DNA of 64,000 nucleotides from Tunicatimonas pelagia (GTDB taxonomy: Bacteria; Bacteroidota; Bacteroidia; Cytophagales; Cyclobacteriaceae), in the NCBI RefSeq assembly GCF_030506325.1, contig NZ_CP120683.1, positions 6,390,501 through 6,454,500 on the forward strand. Reading direction: 5' to 3'. Made by a program: the position numbers and the translations under genes. Below are positions 45,585 to 54,152 of the stretch, piece after piece (positions within the stretch are counted from its first letter, which is position 1; the number at the start of each line of letters is the position of its first letter). The notes beneath the pieces are model-generated. The model saw only the letters and a program-made list of their open reading frames with translations. It made no database searches and was not told where the DNA came from.

Positions 45585-45770
45585 TTACTCTGATGTTGCC
45601 CTTAGCACTCCTGAGTACGAGTTAAAATACTCATTCGGTACGGAAAACCAAAGATAAGGAGTGGCTCGCTCACTATTTAGTAGCTCAGTTAATTTTTGTC
45701 CCAACTTTTGAGCTACCTCCGAGTGTGAAGAACATAAATTGTTTGTTTTGGCTTCATCTACTAAAAGGTG
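45585..45770 (-). pseudogene. Remnant of a sulfatase C-terminus
   Basis: On the minus strand a short frame ends at a stop at 45585 and reads HLLVDEAKTNNLCSSHSEVA, QKLGQKLTELLNSERA, PYLWFSVPNEYFNSYSG. The pattern L-x-x-D-x-x-E-T-x-N-L-x-x-x-H-P-E-V resembles the last helix region of sulfatases, compare EDLAETNNVADSHPDVVQKA in the gene at 47114. A stop lies directly upstream and no other part remains. The call rests on a short match. The other parts of the gap 45492-45952 hold only the terminator. Confidence 0.4.
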
Positions 45771-45881
45771 CTAAAGCTAAGGGCTCTGCTCGTTCGCCCC
45801 CTGAATAAACTTTTAGACTTTACAGCGCAGTCCGTACACATCGCTGCTGGTTTTCACTGCTCAGTAGACACAAGAAGGTAT

Positions 45882-45922
45882 AAAAAAAGGCTGACCCATT
45901 GCCCGTAGCATTGCATCAGCCC
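45882..45922 (-). terminator. Rho-independent terminator for the 45953-46690 gene
   Basis: On the minus strand GGCTGATGCAATGC and GCAATGGGTCAGCC form a stem around a short loop, followed by seven T. It lies about 30 bases behind the stop of the outer-membrane protein gene and has the right orientation. Confidence 0.8.
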
Positions 45923-45952
45923 TTTAATTTTTATCAGTAAATGCTGGCCAGT

Positions 45953-46690
45953 TTAGAAGCTGTAGCCTACCGACAGTTTATAGAAGGAAGAGATATCGTT
46001 TCCACTTTCTTCAACCTGTTCATCCGATCGCAGATCACCTCCAGTAATAAAGCGAGCAAAGGCACCACCTTTGGGGTCGGCAAATTGAACGTAGGGACCC
46101 AGCGAGACATAAAAAGGAAATCCAGCATCGTCTTCTGAATCGTTGCCACCAGTGAAGTTGAGTTGCTCAAGATGCAAACCAAAGGATAAAAATGAATTTA
46201 GTTTGTAGCCAGCACTTAACCAGTAGTGCAAGAAATTGCTCGTAGAGCTAGCATGATCAAATCCCACGTAGTAGCCAGCGTATAGCTCACCTTCTAATAT
46301 GTCGGTATCTAAACCTACGGTTAGGTTGGGTACAATACCTTCGGCTAATACAGGGGTGCTTGTGCCCGAGGTCAGGCTACCATTGAGTAAGCCGATTTGG
46401 GGGCTCACGTACAAAGCATCACCTACCGGAAATCCTACTCCGACACCTACTTCGGTCCAGTTTCCCCAAGCCTCCTCTCCAGTTCCACCGCCGGTTCCGC
46501 CTGACCATAAGATACCGTAAAACGTAAAATCCACTGATCCACTACCGTAGGATCCCGCGAAAAATGGGTAGAATCCAAAAAATAAGTCAGAGTTGAGCGA
46601 TACGCTCATATCAAAATTATCTTCTTCATCTTGGGCAAACGCGCTGAAAGTAAAAAGCGACAATAAAAATAATGTGTAGATTCTTTTCAT
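45953..46690 (-). CDS. Outer-membrane beta-barrel-like protein
   Basis: About 245 residues from the ATG at 46690, where a clean signal peptide begins (MKRIYTLFLLSLFTFSAFAQ). An upstream ATG at 46792 would put an implausible AT-rich stretch in front of it. The mature part alternates Gly/aromatic strands (LNSDLFFGFYPFFAGSYGSG, LYVSPQIGLLNGSL, LYAGYYVGFDHAS) and ends KLSVGYSF with the terminal Phe of outer-membrane barrels. Family and ligand unknown. Confidence 0.7.
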   Translation of the reverse strand: MKRIYTLFLLSLFTFSAFAQDEEDNFDMSVSLNSDLFFGFYPFFAGSYGSGSVDFTFYGILWSGGTGGGTGEEAWGNWTEVGVGVGFPVGDALYVSPQIGLLNGSLTSGTSTPVLAEGIVPNLTVGLDTDILEGELYAGYYVGFDHASSTSNFLHYWLSAGYKLNSFLSFGLHLEQLNFTGGNDSEDDAGFPFYVSLGPYVQFADPKGGAFARFITGGDLRSDEQVEESGNDISSFYKLSVGYSF

Positions 46691-46839
46691 TTTAATAATG
46701 ATTTTAGGGTTTGGGGATGAATAAATTAATAAAAAAAGGAAATTGTTGTCGAAGACGTAATACAATAATAACACTTTAAAAAAATATAGCAATACTATTA
46801 CAATAAAAAATTACGAGTTTTATCACAATTGAAATTTAT

Positions 46840-46900
46840 TCAATTGATTAATAGACGTTATTAAATATTTTGTAATATTTTTGTGATTAAAATCAATTGA
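46840..46900. promoter_or_regulatory. Divergent control region with TCAATTGATT inverted repeat
   Basis: TCAATTGATT (46840-46849) and AATCAATTGA (46891-46900) are exact inverted copies 41 bases apart in the very AT-rich gap between the outer-membrane protein and the sulfatase. Between them lies AATATTTTGTAATATT. The spacing of roughly five helical turns would suit a dimeric regulator looping the DNA. The rest of 46691-47113 shows no gene. Confidence 0.35.
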
Positions 46901-47113
46901 TTCTTTTGAAGAGGTGGGTATTTTTTGCTCTAAAAGAACAACTTCAACTGGATAGTTTATTGTGTTTTCGTTCATAAGTGGGAGTTTGAATCAGAAAGTA
47001 CTGCCTTCTAAGGAGGGCGAATTCAGCTAAAAGCAGGTATTTGGGGCTGATAACGGTTCCATGCTTTATTAAACCAATTCTTTCTGCTAGATTTAGCCAG
47101 CAAATCGCGCTTT

Positions 47114-48661
47114 ATGAATGTAAGAGTACTACTTGTTGTCGGGAGTGTAGGGCTTTTTTTTGGCTGTAAATCAGCACCCTCCGCCCCTGAGACCGTGGTT
47201 GATTCTCCCAATATCATCTATATTTTGGCTGACGATTTAGGGTACGGAGATGTAGGTGCTTACGGTCAACAGAAGATTGAAACTCCCAATATTGATGCCT
47301 TAGCTGCTCAAGGAATGAAATTTACGCAGCACTACTCCGGTTCACCGGTATGCGCTCCTTCTCGTTGCGTACTGCTTACCGGAAAACATACGGGGAATGC
47401 CTATATTCGGGGAAATGGTGAATGGAGGGAACGGGGCGAAGTGTGGGATTTTGTAGCGATGCTGGAAGACTCTACATTGGAAGGTCAACGGCCTTTACCC
47501 GCCGATACTCCCACCTTACCTAAACTGCTAAAACAAGCTGGGTACGCCACCGGAATGATTGGTAAGTGGGGGTTGGGTGCACCGCACACCAAATCTATAC
47601 CTACCACCATGGGGTTTGATTACTTCTACGGTTACAACTGCCAACGGCAAGCCCATACGTACTATCCGGTGCACCTCTACGAAAATGAACGACGGGTGTA
47701 TTTAAGAAACGATACCGTACCCCCCCGTGCCCGAATGCCCGAGGGGGCTGACCCTTACAACTTAGCGAGCTACGCGGACTTTACGCTAACTGACTACACT
47801 CCCGACCTAATGTTCGAAAAGCTGATGCAGTTTGTGAACAAGCAGCGGGCTGAACCTTTCTTTATGTACTGGGCTACTCCCATTCCGCATGTACCGCTTC
47901 AGGCTCCGCAGCGGTGGGTTGATTATTACGTAGAGAAATTTGGCGATGAACAGCCTTATCTATCCGAACGAAGTTATTTTCCCCATCGCTATCCTCGGGC
48001 GGCTTACGCGGCTATGGTCTCTTACCTAGACGAACAGGTGGGGCAGCTAGTCAGTCTGCTGAAAGAGTTGGGGGAATACGAAAATACACTGATTATCTTC
48101 ACCTCAGATAACGGGCCATCTTTCAATGGAGGAACAGATTCGCCCTGGTTTGATAGTGGTGGGCCGTTTTCTAGTGAAAAGGGCAGGGGCAAAGGTTCCG
48201 TCTACGAAGGAGGAATCCGGGTTCCGATGATTGCCAGTTGGCCTGAGCGAATAGCAGCAGGTAGCACTACCGATCATCTTTCGGCTTTTTATGATGTATT
48301 ACCCACCTTGGCGGAGGTAGCGGGAGTAGATGAACTGCCAGCTACCGACGGCGTTAGCTTTCTCCCCGTACTATTGAGTCAAGATAATCAGCCGAAGCAC
48401 GACTTTCTATACTGGGAGTTTCCGCAGTACGGCGGTCAGGTTGCTGTGCGGATGGATGAATGGAAGTTTATTCAGCGTGAATTGAATAGTGAGGAGCCAA
48501 CCTTAGAACTTTATAATTTATCCGAAGATTTAGCGGAAACCAATAATGTGGCCGACAGCCATCCGGATGTTGTGCAGAAAGCGCAATCAATTATTAACCA
48601 AGCGCATACTGAACCTACGCTAGAGAATTTTAAAATACCTACGTTAGAAGCTGGATTATAA
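47114..48661 (+). CDS. Cys-type sulfatase lipoprotein (family S1)
   Basis: 515 residues. Lipoprotein leader with Cys18 (GLFFGCKS), metal-binding ILADDLGYGD, and the formylglycine signature CAPSR at Cys80 (SGSPVCAPSRCVLLTGKHTG). The Cys must be oxidised by a maturation enzyme not seen here. GKWGLG and IIFTSDNGPSFNGG supply further active-site residues. It removes sulfate from a glycan in the periplasm or on the surface. The three genes after it handle sugar phosphates and may use the sugar it frees. Confidence 0.93.
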   Translation: MNVRVLLVVGSVGLFFGCKSAPSAPETVVDSPNIIYILADDLGYGDVGAYGQQKIETPNIDALAAQGMKFTQHYSGSPVCAPSRCVLLTGKHTGNAYIRGNGEWRERGEVWDFVAMLEDSTLEGQRPLPADTPTLPKLLKQAGYATGMIGKWGLGAPHTKSIPTTMGFDYFYGYNCQRQAHTYYPVHLYENERRVYLRNDTVPPRARMPEGADPYNLASYADFTLTDYTPDLMFEKLMQFVNKQRAEPFFMYWATPIPHVPLQAPQRWVDYYVEKFGDEQPYLSERSYFPHRYPRAAYAAMVSYLDEQVGQLVSLLKELGEYENTLIIFTSDNGPSFNGGTDSPWFDSGGPFSSEKGRGKGSVYEGGIRVPMIASWPERIAAGSTTDHLSAFYDVLPTLAEVAGVDELPATDGVSFLPVLLSQDNQPKHDFLYWEFPQYGGQVAVRMDEWKFIQRELNSEEPTLELYNLSEDLAETNNVADSHPDVVQKAQSIINQAHTEPTLENFKIPTLEAGL

Positions 48662-48681
48662 CTAAAAAAACAAAAGACAAT

Positions 48682-49587
48682 ATGAATGATATTTCGTTGC
48701 TAATACTTGCCGCTGGGTTAGGCAGTCGCTACGGTAGCCTTAAACAAATGGATCAGTTTGGACCTTCGGGGGAGTCTATCATCGATTACTCAGTATACGA
48801 TGCCATGCGGGCAGGTTTCACTAAAGTAGTATTCGTCATTCGCTCTTCCATGGAGCAGCAATTTAAGGAGGCCTTTCTGAAGCGATTTCCGTCGGATATT
48901 GAAGTGAAATACGTCTTTCAGGAATTAGATCATTTGCCCGCTGGCCACACTGTTTCGCCGGAGCGAGAGAAACCTTGGGGAACCGGACACGCTGTCTGGA
49001 CAGCCGCCGATCAAATTGATGAGCCGTTTGCGGTGATCAACGCCGATGATTTTTACGGTAGGGAATCGCTACAGCGAATGGCTGAATTTTTGAAAAATCC
49101 TCCCGAAAATAGCCACTGCCTATTGGGCTACAAACTAGAAAACACCTTGTCTGATTACGGCTATGTTTCTCGGGGTATCTGCGCGGTGCAGGGCGATTCC
49201 CTTCAGAGCATTACCGAACGAACACACATTGAACGCCGGGACGATGGACAGATTATTTTCCGATCGGATAAAGGGGAAGAAGTCCCCTTGAGTGGAAAGG
49301 AAACAGCTTCCATGAACCTGATGGGCTTCACGCCCGATGTTTTTTCCGTATTTGAACGCTGCTTCGTAGATTTCCTAAAGGAAAACTCTCAGCACCCAAA
49401 GCAAGAGTTTTATTTACCTTCGGTCGTAAACGAAATTATCAATAGTAAGATTGCCGAGGTTAAAGTGGTGCCTACTCCCGATAGTTGGTTTGGGGTTACG
49501 TATCCGGACGATAAGCAGGTAGCTCGGCAAACCCTCCAGAATTTGGTGGCTGAAGGAGTTTATCCTCCTAACCTCTGGGCAAAGTGA
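48682..49587 (+). CDS. Sugar-1-phosphate nucleotidyltransferase-like protein
   Basis: 301 residues. The nucleotide-binding start LLILAAGLGSRYGSLKQMDQ is that of the GT-A-fold nucleotidyltransferases, followed by INADDFYG with the metal-binding Asp pair. It would convert a sugar-1-phosphate plus NTP into an activated sugar. Start follows the sulfatase by 20 bases, and its stop overlaps the next start (GTGA), so it is coupled to the kinase gene. Its closeness to a NahK-like kinase and GalE suggests it uridylylates GalNAc/GlcNAc- or galactose-1-phosphate. Confidence 0.82.
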   Translation: MNDISLLILAAGLGSRYGSLKQMDQFGPSGESIIDYSVYDAMRAGFTKVVFVIRSSMEQQFKEAFLKRFPSDIEVKYVFQELDHLPAGHTVSPEREKPWGTGHAVWTAADQIDEPFAVINADDFYGRESLQRMAEFLKNPPENSHCLLGYKLENTLSDYGYVSRGICAVQGDSLQSITERTHIERRDDGQIIFRSDKGEEVPLSGKETASMNLMGFTPDVFSVFERCFVDFLKENSQHPKQEFYLPSVVNEIINSKIAEVKVVPTPDSWFGVTYPDDKQVARQTLQNLVAEGVYPPNLWAK

Positions 49588-50696
49588 AGAACCAACTCGA
49601 TCTTCCGTTAGGTAATATTTTAGCGGCATACTTTTCTGATTTTTCTTCAATTTCTGCCCGTCCCTTCGGTTCCGGTCATATCAACGATACGTTTTTACTC
49701 ACCCACCTCTCGGGTGAGAGGTACTTATTGCAGCGCATTAATCATCAAGTGTTTAAGGATGTAGCGGGATTGATGATAAACATAGACCAAGTTACTCGCC
49801 AGGTGCAAAGAGCATTAAAAAAACGGGACGATACTCGTTTCACCACTTTGCGAATTATCTCCACGTTAGAGGGTGGCTTGTTTCATCTTGATCAGTCAGG
49901 CAACTACTGGCGAATAATTACCTTTATTCCCAATAGCATTACTTACGACCTGGTAACATCAACGGAGCAGGCTTTTCAGGCTGGATATGCCTTCGGCTAC
50001 TTTCAACAACTGCTGAGCGATATGCCCGGCGATACATTGCAAGAAACAATTCCTAAGTTTCACGCAATGGACTATCGGTTCAGTAACTTTGATAAAGCTG
50101 TTGAAGCCGATTTGGTGCATCGGGTGAAGCAGGCTACGCCTGAGATTGCGTTTGCTTTAGCCCGAAAACAGGAAATGCTCGACTGGCAAGCAGTGGTGAG
50201 CAATCCTGAATTTCCCCGGCGGGTTACCCACAATGATACTAAATTCAATAATGTGTTGTTGGATCAGGGAAGTCAACGAGCGGTTGGCGTGATTGATCTG
50301 GATACGGTGATGCCGGGGGTAATTGGTTATGATTTCGGCGATGCTATACGAACAATTGCCAACACTGCTGAAGAAGATGAAGCCGACTTAAGTAAAATTT
50401 CGGTAAACCTCGATTATTATCGTGTATTTGCTCAAGGTTTTTTGGAGGAATCTGGACAGCAACTTACTGAACTCGAAAAGAAATCGTTGCATTATGCTCC
50501 CAACTACATGACTTTTATCATGGGATTACGGATGCTCACCGACTATCTGCAAGGGGATGTATATTATAAAACCAATCATTCGGGGCACAATCTTCAACGA
50601 GCAAAAGCACAATTTGAACTTGTGGCTCAGCTAGAAAAATCGGCAAGTCAGACTCAGCAAATTTTAACTGAAGTTTTTTTTAAGTTAGGTAATTAG
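49584..50696 (+). CDS. NahK-like sugar kinase (APH fold)
   Basis: 370 residues of the aminoglycoside-phosphotransferase/choline-kinase fold: GSGHINDTFLLTH at the N-lobe, catalytic loop THNDTKFNNVLLD (His216-Asp218) and VGVIDLDTVMPGVIGYDFGD for the metal. It resembles N-acetylhexosamine 1-kinase (NahK), which phosphorylates the anomeric carbon of GlcNAc/GalNAc. The start is a GTG overlapping the stop of the nucleotidyltransferase. A kinase, nucleotidyltransferase and epimerase in a row form a complete salvage route to a UDP-sugar. Confidence 0.82.
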   Translation: MKNQLDLPLGNILAAYFSDFSSISARPFGSGHINDTFLLTHLSGERYLLQRINHQVFKDVAGLMINIDQVTRQVQRALKKRDDTRFTTLRIISTLEGGLFHLDQSGNYWRIITFIPNSITYDLVTSTEQAFQAGYAFGYFQQLLSDMPGDTLQETIPKFHAMDYRFSNFDKAVEADLVHRVKQATPEIAFALARKQEMLDWQAVVSNPEFPRRVTHNDTKFNNVLLDQGSQRAVGVIDLDTVMPGVIGYDFGDAIRTIANTAEEDEADLSKISVNLDYYRVFAQGFLEESGQQLTELEKKSLHYAPNYMTFIMGLRMLTDYLQGDVYYKTNHSGHNLQRAKAQFELVAQLEKSASQTQQILTEVFFKLGN

Positions 50697-50767
50697 CTGG
50701 AAAACGAATTGTCAGTTCCCCTTTATTCTACTGAAAATTTTAACATCTTTGCGAGAAAGTTATAACA

Positions 50768-51787
50768 ATGGCAAAAGTCTTAGTAACCGGTGGATTGGGG
50801 TACATCGGTTCTCACACGGTAGTAACTCTGCTACAACAAAATTTTGAGGTAGTCATCGTAGATGATCTGAGTAATTCTCAGGCAAGTGTGCTCGATCGGG
50901 TTGAGCAGATCAGCGGGCAACGACCTCCATTTTACCAACTAAATTTATGCGACGAAAGCGCGGTTGAACAAATGTTTGATAAAGAACCGGGCATTGATTC
51001 TATTATTCATTTTGCCGCCAGTAAAGCCGTAGGTGAATCAGTCGCGAAGCCTCTACTGTACTACAAAAATAACTTACTTTCGCTCATTCATCTACTAGAA
51101 CAAATGAATCAGCGAGGCATAACGGACTTTGTGTTCTCTTCTTCCTGCACGGTCTATGGTCAACCGGATAAGTTACCAGTAACTGAGCAGTCACCCATGA
51201 AGCCAGCCGAGTCACCTTACGGAAATACCAAACAAGTAGGTGAGCAAATTTTACAGGATGCTTGTCGGGCGTACCCTTCCTTGCAAGTCATTGCACTCCG
51301 CTACTTTAATCCGGTAGGTGCCCACGAATCGGCGTTGATTGGCGAACTACCGACGGGAGTACCTAACAACTTAGTGCCCTTCATCACGCAGACAGCGGCT
51401 GGATTACGGCCTCAGCTAAAAGTTTTTGGTCAGGATTATGATACGCCGGATGGTACTGCCGTTCGCGACTACATCCATGTGGTTGATTTAGCCGAAGCTC
51501 ACGAAATAGCATTACGCCGATTAATGAATGATAAGCAAAAGGAGAACTTTGAGTTTTTCAATATTGGCACCGGAGAGGGGCATAGCGTTTTAGAGGTGGT
51601 CAAAACTTTTGAAAAAGTAAATGATCTATCGCTTAATTATGAGCTAGCAGATCGTCGTCCCGGCGATGTAGAACAAGTATACGCCGATACCCACTACGCC
51701 AACACCGAACTTGGCTGGAAAGCCACCCGCAACCTAGAAGAAATGCTCACCTCCGCCTGGAAATGGCAAAAACGCATATCTCAATGA
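50768..51787 (+). CDS. galE: UDP-glucose 4-epimerase
   Basis: 339 residues of the extended SDR type. VTGGLGYIGSHTVV binds NAD; catalytic Ser/Thr in FVFSSSCTVYG and YGNTK with Tyr and Lys; RYFNPVGAHESALIGE and GTAVRDYIHVVDLAEAH are GalE signatures. Interconverts UDP-glucose and UDP-galactose (or the N-acetyl forms). It is 71 bases behind the kinase gene. Confidence 0.94.
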   Translation: MAKVLVTGGLGYIGSHTVVTLLQQNFEVVIVDDLSNSQASVLDRVEQISGQRPPFYQLNLCDESAVEQMFDKEPGIDSIIHFAASKAVGESVAKPLLYYKNNLLSLIHLLEQMNQRGITDFVFSSSCTVYGQPDKLPVTEQSPMKPAESPYGNTKQVGEQILQDACRAYPSLQVIALRYFNPVGAHESALIGELPTGVPNNLVPFITQTAAGLRPQLKVFGQDYDTPDGTAVRDYIHVVDLAEAHEIALRRLMNDKQKENFEFFNIGTGEGHSVLEVVKTFEKVNDLSLNYELADRRPGDVEQVYADTHYANTELGWKATRNLEEMLTSAWKWQKRISQ

Positions 51788-51940
51788 TATTAAGTGGTCA
51801 TCAATTATCAGTTGGACATTTCCCCAGATTTATTCTGGGATCTCCTTCATTTTAGGTGGGAGATGCCGGAATTTGCAGAGCCTCATCTGGCAAAGATATG
51901 TTAAGAGAATTTTATTCAACGCTTAAATGTATTTATATAT

Positions 51941-52138
51941 TTATCGACATAGCCATGTATCTACTCCACCGTGGCTTGAGCAAGCCCCGGAACCTGTTGC
52001 GTTACTGCGAGTTCCATCATTACAGATTGCACCACGTCTATTATTTGGGGGGCAGTTGATATCTGTCTCTTGTTCGCAGCTCATGAAGACACTCAAGACA
52101 ATTACTGACAGGAAAAACAATTTTTTAAGGTTAGGCAT
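51941..52138 (-). CDS. Small DUF3761-like lipoprotein
   Basis: 65 residues from the ATG at 52138. A leader with lipobox (LSVFMSC) is followed by a Cys-rich mature part: CNDGTRSNATGSGACSSHGG and VDTWLC. CxDGT...GxCSxHGGV is the core motif of DUF3761, a small extracytoplasmic domain of unknown function, here with four Cys that may form disulfides. An upstream ATG at 52186 is possible but gives a poorer leader. It lies between galE and the aldo/keto reductase with no operon partner. Confidence 0.7.
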   Translation of the reverse strand: MPNLKKLFFLSVIVLSVFMSCEQETDINCPPNNRRGAICNDGTRSNATGSGACSSHGGVDTWLCR

Positions 52139-52208
52139 AAGATTTTTGATGAATAGTTTGCGATAAAAGTAAGAATTAATCATCACTCACTAATCATTAT
52201 TCATTAAT

Positions 52209-53405
52209 TTAGCCTGGTTGTAATTCCACCCTCTTACCGGCTACAGAGAGGTTTTCGTTGACGTACTGTTCGTCCCAGAGGTTGGAGATGACGGCGGAGA
52301 TATGAGGATTTTGCAAGGCCCAGACATAAGCTTTCATTGGGGCTTTCATATCACCGGGTACAATGCGTTCTACTTTGTCGATGCGCCAGGAAGGAATCGG
52401 TTGAATTGCTTTATGGTGCGTAGCTACTGCCATTGCCGCCTTCATAGCGATAATTCCCATGCCGCTTTCGTGCGCCTGACGAATAGCATCTTCTAGGTAG
52501 CCACCGTTGATGATGTTATAAGCGCACATCGCTGTATCGTATTCACCCGTTGCAGCGGCTGCCCGAAGCACTCCGGCCGGATCGTTGTGGGTGGAGACTC
52601 CTAAAAAGCGAGCTTTTCCTTCTTTCTTGAGTAGGGCAAAGGTTTCGTAGATTTCCGGTATCTGCACTTCTTCGGGGCAGTCGGCACCGTGGGGGCACAT
52701 CAGAATGTCGAAGTAACCAAAGCCCGTTCGCTTCAAACTTCCTTCAATGGAAGACATGATTTTATCGCGGTACGCCTGACTGCCCTCTACCCGATGGGCG
52801 TAGTCTTTTATCATTGCATTGGCCAGAAAAGCACTGTCCATTGACTCGGCCTGCCCTGACCAGTATTTAAGAAAGTACCCCGGCTTATCAACCGCCCGGT
52901 CTTGGCGAATTTCTTGAGCCCGCTTCATAATTGCTTCCTGCTTGCCCGTAGGTAGTTCATTATAAATATCCCGGTAGAGCTGATCGCGTACGGCGGCAAA
53001 ACCACTTACCTTCGTGGTAATAAATACTTTTTCTCGCTTAGATGAACTGTCAATCACTTGACTGTAGGCTTCTTCACATTCGCCATTACCGTAAGCGGGT
53101 GCCATATCCAGATAGTTCAGTCCTTTGTCCATTGCTAGCTCCACGGGGCGCGTATTGCCAAACCGAACCGGATCGCCCCCGCAAACTACTTCCGAGATCA
53201 TCATGCCCGTTCGTCCCAGTTGACGGTACGCCATGTCCGATTGACGGTTGCGCCATTCCTGCACGACTTCGGTTTTTTTAGGCTGATCTGATTTAGCTTG
53301 CGCTGCTTGTAAGCCAAGGCTCGATAGTCCGGCGGAGGCAGCCGAGGCAACGGTTAGGAAGTTACGACGGGATAATGATGGGGTGGGGGAGTCCGACTTT
53401 TTCAT
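52209..53405 (-). CDS. Exported aldo/keto reductase (Tat leader)
   Basis: 398 residues. The twin-arginine leader SRRNFLTVASAASAGLSS sends it through Tat, folded with its cofactor. The aldo/keto reductase barrel follows: RQLGRTGMMISEVVCGGDPV, LDMAPAYGNGECEEAY with the catalytic Asp and Tyr, FITTKVS with Lys, and GVSTHNDP. A 90-residue insertion in the middle (residues 130-215) is longer than in typical cytosolic members. An NADPH supply outside the cytosol is puzzling, as for related exported oxidoreductases; a tightly bound cofactor is possible. Confidence 0.85.
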   Translation of the reverse strand: MKKSDSPTPSLSRRNFLTVASAASAGLSSLGLQAAQAKSDQPKKTEVVQEWRNRQSDMAYRQLGRTGMMISEVVCGGDPVRFGNTRPVELAMDKGLNYLDMAPAYGNGECEEAYSQVIDSSSKREKVFITTKVSGFAAVRDQLYRDIYNELPTGKQEAIMKRAQEIRQDRAVDKPGYFLKYWSGQAESMDSAFLANAMIKDYAHRVEGSQAYRDKIMSSIEGSLKRTGFGYFDILMCPHGADCPEEVQIPEIYETFALLKKEGKARFLGVSTHNDPAGVLRAAAATGEYDTAMCAYNIINGGYLEDAIRQAHESGMGIIAMKAAMAVATHHKAIQPIPSWRIDKVERIVPGDMKAPMKAYVWALQNPHISAVISNLWDEQYVNENLSVAGKRVELQPG

Positions 53406-53552
53406 CAGGTTGTTAGTTTACCTCAATATACAAAATCTTAAAGAAAACTAGCGGAGTTGCTAACAACTGCTGTAAAATCCCGATTCAGAGGGTATCTTGT
53501 TTACCTCTATCGGGCGGTTACGTAATTGATAAATAGTAGTCCACGCTCACTA

Positions 53553-53810
53553 TCAAAATTCTTTTTGGGGCAAGCTCTCATCCACAATGAGCTTCTTCAC
53601 GCGTAGTCGCTCTACCGAGAGATCATCAATCTTCAGCGATTTGATCCGACCTTTTACCAAGGCAAGTGAGCCAATAGCCACTGTACCAATGGCGAGTGCG
53701 CCCACAGCCATAGCGCCAACGCTAATGGCAATGGTAGCTGTTGCTAAACGGCTAACAGCAGGTTGGTACGTTGGCTTACGAGTGCGAAAATGATTATGAA
53801 GGAGTTGCAT
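53553..53810 (-). CDS. Small membrane protein with Gly/Ala-Ile repeat segment
   Basis: 85 residues from the ATG at 53810 (an ATG at 53831 adds seven). A hydrophobic repeat SVGAMAVGALAIGTVAIGSL is followed by a strand-like tail KIDDLSVERLRVKKLIVDES with a hydrophobic residue every few positions. The same layout, a Gly-rich AIG repeat then a VxRL(x)V ladder, is common in small Bacteroidota proteins without known function. Its gene is isolated. Confidence 0.6.
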   Translation of the reverse strand: MQLLHNHFRTRKPTYQPAVSRLATATIAISVGAMAVGALAIGTVAIGSLALVKGRIKSLKIDDLSVERLRVKKLIVDESLPQKEF

Positions 53811-53993
53811 AACGTAGTCTTTACCTAGCATTACGAATAATGTATCGATTCGTTGATGCCATCACTGTTTATTATGCACGAAAGATACTATACTTGGTAA
53901 TGATGGATGAATAATGACTAATGAATGATTACTTTGCATTCGTCATTCGTTGTACTGACATATCAACTTGAGGGCAAATATAGAATACTCTTG

Positions 53994-54090
53994 CCGGATA
54001 AGGCTCTGTGCTCGGCACCCGACGAATTCCGGCATCTCATGGAGTAGACCCCGTCGGGGTGCCGACCGGAATTCGCTTTTGCTTATCCGG
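53994..54090. repeat. Structured intergenic element with nested and crossing inverted repeats
   Basis: Outer arms CCGGATAAG (53994) and CTTATCCGG (54082) enclose two further pairs: CGGCACCC (54013) with GGGTGCCG (54057), and CGAATTCCGG (54023) with CCGGAATTCG (54066). The last two pairs cross rather than nest. It lies in the 340-base gap 53811-54152, which otherwise holds AT-rich words such as TAATGACTAATGAATGATTA. No T-tract follows. Confidence 0.7.
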
Positions 54091-54152
54091 GGAAAGTGTC
54101 CCTATGATAGAATGTCATTACAATTAGTCATTTATCATTAATCATTACAACT

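Noticed and set aside
51856-52166. Plus-strand frames between galE and the aldo/keto reductase
   Set aside because: The minus strand of the same DNA encodes a lipoprotein with the DUF3761 motif; the plus-strand frames have no leader or family match.
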